A stretch of DNA of 64,000 nt from assembly GCA_034687125.1 (NCBI GenBank), contig JAQGBZ010000006.1, positions 558,001 to 622,000 of the forward strand. The letters run 5' to 3'. The stretch is from Neelides folsomi (taxonomy: Eukaryota > Arthropoda > Collembola > Neelipleona > Neelidae). Positions within the stretch are counted from its first letter, which is position 1. Every line of letters starts with the position of its first letter. This document shows, piece by piece, positions 54,584 through 64,000 of this stretch. The translations under genes and the position numbers were made by a program. The notes under the pieces are model-generated. The model was not told the origin of the DNA and searched no databases. It worked only from the letters and a program-made list of their open reading frames with translations.

Positions 54584-56324
54584 ATGAAGTTCGAACGACC
54601 TGAAAATTTATTGGAAAGGTGCAAAACAGCATTTAAAGAAGAATTTGATTCTAATCCTGAATATGCTGCACAAGCTCCCGGGAGAGTAAATATAATCGGA
54701 GAACATACTGATTATAATGGTAATGCTTCCCTGAAAAATTAAGCTACTTATTCAATTGCCACTTAATGTATTTAATTGTATTTTTTAAACAATTTAGATG
54801 GATTCGTTTTCCCGATGGTTTGAACTCAAAAATAAGATTTCGTTTATTAAAATATATAGTGTGGGTAAGTTAATATATTAAATGAGATTTTTATAATAGG
54901 CGATCAATCTTTTTACTGTCATCGTTGGAAAGAAAAATGGTTCTGACGTAATTAATTTGCTCACATTATCCGAAGGAATTGACGATCCTAAGAAAATAAC
55001 TTTTGATGCTCCAAAAGAAAATTCTCGGCTTGAACCTGGGCTCCCAAAATGGGCAAATTACTGCAAAGGGGTTATTGAACATTTTCCTCGTTAGTTTCTT
55101 TATTTAATTTAGAATTAATTCAAATATTAACCAGAAATCATTTTTGGATTTAAATGTGTTTTTTTATCTTTTAGACGAAATTCCAGGATTTGACGCGTGC
55201 ATTTTATCCACGGTGCCATTAGGTGGAGGATTGTCAAGTTCAGCATCACTCGAAGTTGCAATCGCCACTTTCCTTGAATCGCTAACAGGAAATACTCTAA
55301 AGTACTTCATTTAACCGGAAGAATTTCATTTAACTTTTAGTATTTTCAAATCAATTAATATTTTTATAGAGTTGAAGAAAAGGCATTACTCTGTCAAAAA
55401 GCGGAGCATACATTTGCAAAAATGCCTTGTGGAATAATGGACCAATTTATTTCTTGTATGGGAAAAGAAAATTCAGCACTTCTAATCGACTGTCGTTCTC
55501 TTGAAACAAAAACCGTTCCTTTAAGAAACGATTCTGCGGAGGAGAATGTGTTGTTCTTGGTGGTCAACAGCAATGTGAAGCATGAACTTAGCGGAAGTGA
55601 ATACTCCGATAGAAGACAGGATTGTATTAATGCAGCTGAAATACTTGGAATAAAAAGTCTCCGAGACGCAACTATGTCTTCATTAAGAAGTAACATTTAA
55701 TATACTTATTTGTATATTGGTAATTGCCTTCATTAATGTTTCTTCTTTTAAATAAAGAAAATCGAGATAAGCTCACTGACAGAGTTTACCAAAGAGCACT
55801 TCATGTTGTGAGTGAAATCGAACGTTGCCTTTCAGCAGTTGATGCCTTACAAAATAGCGACTATGAAATACTTGGAAAGTTAATGTACCAAAGTCATGTT
55901 TCATTACGGTAACTAATTGCAAATTAATTTTAATTACCAAAAATGACTTGTGTAATAACTTTAATTGTTTTTATTTATTTAGAGATTTATACGAAGTGTC
56001 ATGCGATGAACTGGACGAATTGGTTGAAATTACGATGAAAGCTGACGGCGTGTTTGGATCAAGAATGACAGGAGGTGGATTCGGTGGTTGCATTGTTTCA
56101 TTAGTAAGATTTAATTTTCATTTATTTTCATACTTATTTAAACATGTTTTAATATTTAACAAATCAGATCATTTAATTTAATTTAATCATTGATTTTTTC
56201 TATTTTATAGGTAAAGGCTTCAGAAGTTTTCCACGTCATAGAAAAAATTGAGCAGAGTTACTCTAAAAAGGCCACTTCCTATGTTTGCATTGCATCTGAT
56301 GGAGCTTCACTCATGCAGATTTAA
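54584..56324 (+). CDS. Galk: Galactokinase (GHMP kinase, Leloir pathway)
   Basis: Phosphorylates galactose to galactose-1-phosphate using ATP in the cytosol. Eight exons join in phase to 392 residues, the length of human GALK1: 54584-54719, 54798-54817, 54900-55089, 55175-55301, 55370-55689, 55758-55908, 55983-56103 and 56211-56324. The galactokinase signature [13 protein letters not shown] (about residues 34-46) carries the sugar-contacting Glu, His and Asp and the catalytic-site Arg. The GHMP ATP-binding loop is [15 protein letters not shown] (about 130). The catalytic aspartate lies in MPCGIMDQF (about 183), and GHMP motif 3 is [11 protein letters not shown] (about 340). Exon 2 is only 20 bases and encodes DGFVFPM. 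AATAAA at 56417-56422. No key residue is missing. Confidence 0.96.
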
Positions 56325-57288
56325 TCAATTGTCCAAAAATGCCAATTTTACATAAATATTACATATTGAGTTCTTTGTTATATCTTTACAAATAATAATC
56401 CTCAATTTACTATTTTAATAAAAATGAATATTATGGAAGTTATTCAAAATATCCCTATTTACTTCATTCTTGATAAAGATTATTCATGCGTGATAATGAT
56501 AGGCTATCCACTATCATTGATAGGAGAATCCAATTGTCACAAAGAGATACTCTGATAACAAAAATGCTTCATATCAATTCGCTCAAACTCGTAATTCAGT
56601 CAAATTCTTATTTTTTACTTGTTTATGTTGCGGTACGTTTTCCTACTTCTCATATAAAGATATTCACCTATATAATTTTAATTGATTTTATCATTACAAA
56701 ACTTTTAAATAAATTATATTTTGGATATTTTTATTGATTGAACATTTCCTAACTCCGAATGGGAATGCGAATATGGTAGAATGCCAATGAGGAGTTTCGT
56801 GGTGAAGATGCATTATGCCCCGTTTGAAAGTTTTGCTATCTAATTTGAGCCAAAGCCGGGTTCATCCTTCTCGGTGCCGAAAACCCGAACGAATCCACAC
56901 ACGCATTGTATGTAATATAATTATTCAGAAAGCTGATGAGTCATACGATCGGGTGTCACCCTTCCGCTGACCGATATTCCCGATTCGCATTCCTCGTGCA
57001 ATTGCCAGTATTAGATTAGATTATTAGAGCTCTACAAAAACATTGCAGGTCAGATCTATACATTTGTCAATATTCTCACCCAGTCTATTCAATCAAACTT
57101 CAAACTAAATAAATTACAACTTGTAGCGCCTTGTTTACATTTCATATCTACGAAAATCGACACGCCTTTTTTCCGTAAACATTAACTCCTCATTCCTTGC
57201 AATTAAATTTAACTTTATTTCTGCGTCTCTGCGAAAACGAATATTTTTGTGTAGCATTTTACGAATTCTTAATTGGAACGAGTACAAA
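56325..57288. other. Intergenic region between galactokinase and flotillin-1
   Basis: Galactokinase 3' UTR, then a short, more GC-balanced segment (about 56760-57010), then the AT-rich flotillin leader. No tRNA or coding exon is supported. Confidence 0.65.
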
Positions 57289-59472
57289 ATGGTTTGGGGA
57301 TTTGTGACCTGTGGACCGAATGAAACTCTTGTCATTTCAGGTTTGATATTAAATTTATTTTATGACATAAATCTGACATAAACATAACCCGCACTAATTA
57401 TATTGTATTATAAAACTTAAAATGCTAATTAACGTTTTTTATATATTTTAGGATGTTTTCATTCAAAGCCATTGCTCGTACCCGGCGGAAGAACATTTGT
57501 TTGGCCTTACATTCAACAAGTTCAAGAGTAATAATTTTTAATAAAATGAAATGTCATTTAACATATGGAATTTAATGGAATTCTTTCGTATAATTTAAAA
57601 TAACTGTAATGAAATGTATTTTAGATTGCCTTTGAAGACTATGACACTCGAAGTTCAATCTCCTCGTGTGTACACTGTAAGTTCAATAGTTATACAACAC
57701 AATTTATCTTTGTTATAATTGTTATATGATTAAAACTAAATCTTACTATAATGGTTTTTATTGGTGTAGAGTCAAGGAGTTCCGATTACTGTGACAGGAA
57801 TTGCCCAAGTGAAGATCCAAGGGCAGAACGAAGAAATGTTGGCAAATGCTTGTGAACAATTTCTTGGAAAGGGGAGCATTAAAGAAATTGAGAAAGTGGC
57901 TCTTGAAACTTTGGAAGGCCATCAGAGAGCAATTATGGGATCAATGACAGTGGAGGTAAGTCAGATACAGATACATTGCATATAAAATAAATAAATAACG
58001 GTTTCATGCTCATGACTGGATGGAAATCAATAATTTGTTTTTTTTAAATAATTTAGGAGATTTACAAGGATCGGAAAAAGTTTAGCAGGAATGTTTATGA
58101 AGTAGCCAGCGCTGATTTGATGAATATGGGAATCACGGTCATTTCTTACACTTTGAAAGATATTCGAGACGAATGTGTAAGAATTGCTATTTCTACAAAG
58201 ATCAAAAAAATTATATGATACTCTGAAAGCTATGCCTTTGCTTTTCCATTAATTATTAATACTCAATCAATAATGGATTGTATAGGGTTACTTGGCTGCA
58301 TTGGGCCAATCTCGAACTGCTGAAGTGAAAAGAGATGCGAGAATTGGTGAAGCTGAAGCTCGAAGAGATGCGAGAATTAAAGAAGCAATTGCTGAGGAAG
58401 AAAGGATGGCTGCCAAATACATGAACGATACTGAAATCGCAAAGGCAAAGAGAGATTTCGAGTTGAAGAAAGCTGCCTATGATCTTGAAGTTAACACGAA
58501 GGTACATTTACCATTACCATTAGTATATAATGATTTTAATGGAAAGATTTATTTAGTTAAATGAGAATCAAAATTTCCATATTTTTGGATTTTTAGAAAG
58601 CTGAAGCCGATTTGGCTTATTCTCTTCAAGAGGCAAAAACGAAACAGCGTATCAAAGAGGAAGAGATGCAAATCAAAGTGGTTGAACGTTCTCAGGACAT
58701 TGCCGTGGCTGAGCAGGAAATTCAACGTCGTCAAAAAGAACTTGATGCAACTGTTAAACGACCAGCCGAGGCTGAAAAATACAGGTTTTTAAATTCACAG
58801 TTTACACTCACAATAACAAAGAGAGTTCAAAGTTCACACACTGTCTTCTTAATTGTCAATATTGAACAAGTTAATTAAAAGTTTATTTGATTTCATTTAG
58901 ACTCGAGAAAATTGCTGAAGCTAACAGGAATCGAGTGATTTTGGAAGCTGAAGCCGAGGCAGAAGCTATCAAAATTAAAGGTAGGATTTTATATTCTTAA
59001 AATAATAAAAAGTTAATATCTTTTAATTTGAAATAATAAAATATTTATTTTATGTAAATTATAGGAGAAGCACATGCGTTTGCATTGGAAGCCAAAGGAA
59101 AAGCCGAAGCAGATCAATTGGCTAGAAAAGCAGATGCTTATCAATACTACAAAGATGCGGCTATTGTTGATATGCTTCTTGAAGCTTTGCCAAAGGTAAT
59201 TTCAAGTTTCAATATATAAAATATATTTTATTCACCTTCAAGCTTCGACAATTAAATTATATTTTGTATGTGTTTTATTATTTTAGATTGCTGCTGAAGT
59301 TGCCGCTCCGTTGACACACTGTAAAAAGATGACGATGGTCAGCGTTGGAGGAGAAATTGGGGCAGCGAAGCTGACCAATGAACTTCTTGACACTGTTTTG
59401 AGAATGCCTCAGGTCATTTCTACAATTACTGGTGTCGACATAACAAAGAGTGTTCTTAAATCTACTCATTGA
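57289..59472 (+). CDS. Flo1: Flotillin-1 (reggie-2), SPFH-domain membrane scaffold protein
   Basis: Hairpin-inserted, acylated scaffold of cholesterol-rich membrane microdomains, acting in endocytosis and signalling with flotillin-2. Ten exons join in phase to 428 residues (human 427): 57289-57340, 57452-57527, 57625-57676, 57770-57955, 58057-58176, 58286-58501, 58597-58784, 58901-58980, 59065-59195 and 59287-59472. The SPFH domain spans about residues 1-190 ([68 protein letters not shown]). The flotillin coiled-coil domain with Glu-Ala repeats follows ([46 protein letters not shown]). The start [12 protein letters not shown] resembles the insect form. At the position of human Cys34 (palmitoylated) there is Tyr (VWPYIQQ), while Cys8 and Cys19 are present. 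AATAAA at 59770. Confidence 0.95.
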
Positions 59473-60799
59473 GGTTAATTGAAAACTCAATGCTTTACTA
59501 AAAATTTTATCCTCAAAAAAATCTATATGTGCTGATTGCACTTTCTTATTACTCCACGTTTATGAATATTAAAATTTTGTCTTCACTATTATTATTGTTT
59601 TTAAAGTGCTTTCCACTTACTACAAATATAATTAATATACATATAAAATACTATATTTATAAATCTGATTTTATTCGCGTTCAACCTTATTATAAGTACT
59701 TTCCACTTTTTTGTATTTTGGAAATTCTTGTATATTCATTTACAATGACATTTATTCTGATTGCGTTTTAATAAAATATGGCCTTATCAAAAGTTTCTTG
59801 GAACATGTCTTTATAGTCTATAACACAAAACAAAAAAATGTTCTCTTGTTTTATTTTTTACGTATTTTTATCGTAGCTTTAATAGATCTGTTACCTACAT
59901 ATATCTATTTCCACCAAATAAGATTCAAGATCGAAGTGCCCAGAATACCCACAAGTGAATTTTCAATTTGTGAATTTTCAATCTAAATGTTTTATCTTTT
60001 CACTTGTAGATCTAAATTGATCATGATATCATTCTCTCGAGTCATAAAATCTAGTATTAGGTAAATATATTAATGTATACTAAAGTTATCTCTTTTGCCA
60101 TAAAAGTATCTGCAACTGCAAAGTGAATTTTGTTGTAAAATATCTGATTATGAAAATAAATCTCTTTGAATTTATATTAACTTTTTTTCCTAATTTGAAG
60201 CTTAAACTTAAATAATTCATCATGACATGCACGACATGAAAGTTTTCCTATCATTCCCTTTAAAAAACCTCCTTCTCCAATACAGTCTCTTTTTGTTTTG
60301 GTGATATTAGAGATCTAGATTTAACATTCTCCACATGCGAAGATCCTTCCAATCTCAAGAATAAACTTTTACTTGACACGGACTATTTCCACTTCCACAA
60401 ACCTTAAAGGTTGGGAGTTGAGTCAAGGGTGGGTATATGGGAGATTGCTCTGCTAGCTCTTTGCGGTGTCGCAGCTGGTTTTCCCAATATCTCCCAAACT
60501 CCCAATATTTGGGAAGACCTTTGAGAAGAGGAAAATGTCTGTCTCTTTCTTTTAACTTTTCTATTTACATCAATTTCATCTCCGTATTGAACAATTCGAC
60601 ATAATTTCCAATAAACAATATTAAGAGAATTCTTCCTTAAATAATTATTCAATTAAAAAGCATTTAAAGGTCTTATCCCCCAGAATTGTGAATAGAAAAT
60701 AAAAGTCACATTCTATAAAATATCCACATCTCTGCATAAGTTCTACTTTTAATTAAGAAGACATTTAGTGAAATAAAGATCCGGTTAAATTCAGCAAAA
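59473..60799. other. Intergenic region between flotillin-1 and SCOC
   Basis: AT-rich 3' flank of flotillin, then a short segment at about 60405-60520 with repeated CCCAATAT/ATATTGGG and CTCCCAA words that can pair locally. This lies about 300 bases before the SCOC start and could be part of its promoter. No coding exon is supported. Confidence 0.55.
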
Positions 60800-61590
60800 A
60801 TGAATAGCAATTCCATGAGCAGCTCCGTTTGCAGTAATTTAGAAGAGGACATCAACAACATTCCGCTTGTCGACGATGATCCACAAGGTAAACTTCAAGA
60901 TATTCAGCTTTAAAATAATATGTTACTATCTGCTATTCTGGGAATATTACCTAATTAAAATTTTGATTAATGTTTTTTATAAATTGCTTTTCAGCAATAA
61001 TAAACGACATTGACGATGGAGATTCTCTTTCTCAGAGTCAAACATCTGACCCTAACATGGCTGGTCTAACGAGAAGTTTTGATTCACTTCCATCAGCTTT
61101 CACAAACGACAGTTTGTCAAGCGCAGCACAAAGTACTTGATCATTTACTTTTTTTTTATTAGATTGCTGCTGTAAAAAACTATATAGAGTATTTATCCTC
61201 TTGTTTATGAAATGAAATTAATTAATTAATTTTTAAGGCTTGGATCCTGATGGGAGCCCAGATGAACATGAAGAGAAAGCGAGACTCATTGCCCAAGTTT
61301 TAGAACTTCAAAACACACTTGATGGTAAAACGCTTACTCATGATTACAATACGGTGATAATAGGATTTTAAATTAAAAATCCGCTTTCAAGAATGAAAGT
61401 TTTAGTTTAATAGTGTACTTATTGTATATGATCATTTATAAAAACAGATCTCTCTCAGCGTGTTGATGGAGTGAAAGAAGAGAATTTGAAGCTGAGATCT
61501 GAGAATCAAGTATTGGGTCAATATATTGAAAACCTCATGTCAGCTTCCAGCGTATTTCAACCAACCTCACCGAAAAATAAGAAAAAGTAA
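60800..61590 (+). CDS. SCOC: Short coiled-coil protein (SCOC / UNC-69)
   Basis: Golgi/endosome-associated coiled-coil protein that binds Arl1 and FEZ1/UNC-76 and acts in autophagy and axonal transport. Four exons, 60800-60887, 60995-61132, 61238-61324 and 61448-61590, join in phase to 151 residues. The N-terminal 75 or so residues are acidic and Ser-rich and look disordered. The conserved coiled coil is nearly identical to other SCOC proteins: [36 protein letters not shown] and [13 protein letters not shown]. The protein ends NKKK before TAA. An alternative donor within those lysine codons (AAAA|GTAAGA) can join an acceptor at 61810 and end NKKKSCR at 61823. Upstream is flotillin-1 in the same orientation but 1.3 kb away, so co-transcription is unlikely. 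Confidence 0.93.
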
Positions 61591-62807
61591 GAACATGCTT
61601 ACTATATAAGACGCAATTCAATCAATCCATTGTCAAGTTTCATAATATGTATTAAGAATTTTTGTAATACCATAAGAAATTACGGTTGTATTTGAAGTAC
61701 TTTATATAAGGCTAATGTTCTTTCAACTATGTAATAATGTAAATATGTACTTGTATTCAATTTCAATACTAATTTCAATAATAATAACATACTAAATTTT
61801 TTATTAACAGGAGTTGCCGCTAAACCAACATTAATGCTTACACTTGAGTGCAAATTCGTTTGATTTGGCTATGAAAATATCGAGTCCTTCTTTCAAGAAG
61901 AATATTGGGATCTAAATCGCTTTGTGTTTTACATTAACTTTACTAAATTTTAACTTTACCTAAATATTATTCTACACTCTTATGGTACTGTAAGCTGGAA
62001 ACATTTTAACTATAAAATGTTTATAATATATACCAATATTATATTGGATTGAAATGATATACCATACCATGATATACCATATTATATTATATACTTATGT
62101 ATAATAGTAAACTTATTTTATACTAAAATACCAATTGATATTTACCCTACTTAACCATTATAGTATTATTCAAGATATTATTTTTGTTTGATTTGCTCTC
62201 ACAAGAGGAATAATTCAGCTTCAATTGCCTTTTAAACAAATAATGAAATGATTACAACGTACTAATAAACAATACTATAAATTAAATATATTATATATTA
62301 GCGATAAACTTATTGAAATACTTATTTACTTAAAAAATTAAGCGTGTTTAGACAAATATTACAATATATTTTTATTTCATTTTTTATTTGAAAATTACAT
62401 TACTGATATAAGTATAAGTAGTATTTTATATTAATAGTCTTATATCGTATGATTAGTATATTAAACACATAATTGACTGGCTTATTTTCTAGTAATATGA
62501 TCAATGATCACATCTCTATTAGTCCATAAATATTGCTTCATGTAATGTAATTGAGTTGATATTAAATGGTATATTTATTGGGATAGAATAAGATATTGGG
62601 ATAATGTTTCCCCATATTGATTCTTTTCATATATTCATTTAAGTGCGTTCATGTGAACAACTGATAGGAGATACTTATATCTGTACGTATAACGAACAAA
62701 ATGGAAACAAGTAGACTCATTAATGATTTATACGAAGTTCAGGTCGGAATGATTTTTCATTTGAATGGCAAAATATGTCGTTCCAATTAAGTGACTAAAC
62801 ATGAAGT
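61591..62807. other. SCOC 3' region and AT-rich intergenic DNA
   Basis: Contains the possible alternative last SCOC exon (61811-61823 coding) and long AT-rich sequence with local TATA/ATAT repeats (about 62035-62100). No other gene is supported. SCOC and SPG21 converge here. Confidence 0.65.
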
Positions 62808-63918
62808 TTACAAGGAAGCTGATGGAGGCGTAGGAGTCATGTTCGCAGCCACATCGATCGGCTTCTCAATTTCAGCAGCAGAGAATTTGGAATGGGTGAA
62901 GCTCCTCAAGTGGATCTTTTCAGAAATTTAATTTAAGTGAAATGAAAAATAGAGGAATGAATTTCCATCTTCAGTCTCACCATGATATGCATATTGACTT
63001 CATCACTTCTGCTCAAGTAGGGGAAATTCCCACCAGCCTTCAGATGGGCCTAAAAAGACTCATTTCAACTCAAGAGGTTAAATAATGAAGTAAATACCTT
63101 TTTAGCGTCCGGATACTTTTCATACAGATCCTCGCGCGACTCGTCCGAAATGGCCGAATCGTCAAAGACATCAATGAGCGTTGTGAGAACATTTCTAATT
63201 TTGAGAGTGTCAACTTTGGAATTGACGCAGTTGATTGTCAGTCTAGAAGCCAGATCTTGTTGCTCCAACCCTTCGAACTGAAAATTCAAAAGAGGACCTC
63301 ATCCCATTATTCCACTCTCATACACTTAATTCACATCCACTAATAACTTTATGTCAACAAGGAAAGTTTCAAGAGTTATTGATTCTTCAACTCATTTTAC
63401 ATCCTATTAAATTACACCTCATTGCTTTCCTTTAATATATAAACAAATAGCCCCAAAGCCTCTATCATAATTCTTGAATGATAAATTCATTTAAAAACCC
63501 TGTTCTTAAACTAATGAGAAATAAATACTGAAGGAATCATATTTTATAAGTATTGACTTAAGATGATTGATTACATAATATTAATATAATATATATGATA
63601 GAAAATATCTTTTACCCTTTCGCACATGAAGTCTATGGATTGAGAAATATGCATGTCGGATATATTTCCGGTCGATAGATTTCCCACGACCATCTTTTTG
63701 AGGACGAATGAAGGAAGCATCCAAAAGCTATTTAGAAGATAGGGTCTTAATATTAAAGGTTTAAAGGGATTCTCCTTTTCAAATCCTCTCTACTTACACC
63801 ATAGCACTTTCATTGAGGTTGAACATCTGAGTGTCGTGAAAGGTATTGCAGAGGATGAGAGAGGCGACTCGGGGATATTGGCAAGTGTATTCAGCAAACT
63901 TTTGAGCGAGGAATCCAC
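62808..63918 (-). CDS. SPG21: Maspardin (SPG21), alpha/beta-hydrolase-fold protein, 3' half
   Basis: Endosomal/trans-Golgi alpha/beta-hydrolase-like protein that in vertebrates binds CD4 and is mutated in Mast syndrome spastic paraplegia. Five minus-strand exons join in phase: 63918-63798, 63727-63616, 63277-63098, 63049-62981 and 62915-62808 (TAA). The first begins inside the nucleophile-elbow region, [18 protein letters not shown], followed by [11 protein letters not shown]. Next come [70 protein letters not shown] and the tail [21 protein letters not shown]. The whole tail aligns by eye with human maspardin. Upstream exons, including most of the nucleophile motif, lie right of the window. 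The last exon was placed by its phase-correct acceptor. Reading past the previous donor gives only a short unrelated tail. Confidence 0.93.
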
Positions 63919-64000
63919 CTGTATAATTCAATACATCCCTTTTATTCCATTCATGTTAAAGAGAAATATCCTCGAAAACATCTTTTCCTGGAAAGGAGTG

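Noticed and set aside
62701-62790. Plus-strand frame starting METSRLIND, followed by a broken continuation to about 62930
   Set aside because: Most of the continuation is the reverse strand of the last SPG21 exon, which aligns in phase with maspardin. The + frame is short and unlike any family.
62941-62981. Read-through end of the SPG21 penultimate exon (tail beginning [10 protein letters not shown])
   Set aside because: A donor (ATG|GTGAGA) and a phase-correct last exon restore the conserved maspardin tail, so this is intron.

Overview
This window looks like nuclear DNA of an arthropod. It has spliced genes with GT-AG introns, many of them only 50-110 bases, in an AT-rich background. The protein variants also fit: a Seven-up ligand-binding domain, an insect-like flotillin-1 N terminus and a glycine/histidine-rich secreted protein of cuticle type. 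A crustacean, possibly a parasitic copepod, is my best guess, but that is inference and the sequence does not prove it. No bacterial operon, CRISPR array, rRNA or convincing tRNA was seen.

Left third (1-25.4 kb): the last four coding exons of seven-up/COUP-TF (svp) on the + strand. They are separated by one very large intron (about 15.2 kb) and preceded by at least 4.6 kb of upstream intron. The many short ORFs in these introns look like noise. A strongly AT-rich, gene-poor stretch of about 4 kb follows the svp stop codon.

Centre (25.4-46 kb): a nine-exon SREBP gene (-) whose fifth intron holds a mariner remnant nested inside a palindromic MITE. Divergent from it is the ribosome-biogenesis gene RSL24D1 (+), followed by a small unrecognised spliced gene (-) and a tentative second one (-). 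Next come the C-terminal Src kinase CSK (+, with no SH3 domain visible), mitochondrial ribosomal protein L4 (-), a secreted beta-trefoil lectin-like protein (+) and the piRNA factor Maelstrom (+).

Right third (47-64 kb): a secreted Gly/His-rich protein (-), the SSU-processome WD40 protein UTP15 (+), galactokinase (+), flotillin-1 (+), the short coiled-coil protein SCOC (+), and the 3' half of maspardin/SPG21 (-), which runs off the right edge.

The genes are not an operon or a single pathway. Two (RSL24D1, UTP15) act in ribosome assembly, one in mitochondrial translation, and several (SREBP, flotillin, SCOC, SPG21) in membrane, sterol or Golgi/endosome biology. All coding models were built by hand from reading frame, splice sites and recalled family resemblance. 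Exon joins preserve phase throughout the well-supported genes. I found no clear new molecular system. The most unusual features are the nested transposon in SREBP, the SH3-less CSK, the giant svp intron and two small unassigned spliced genes.
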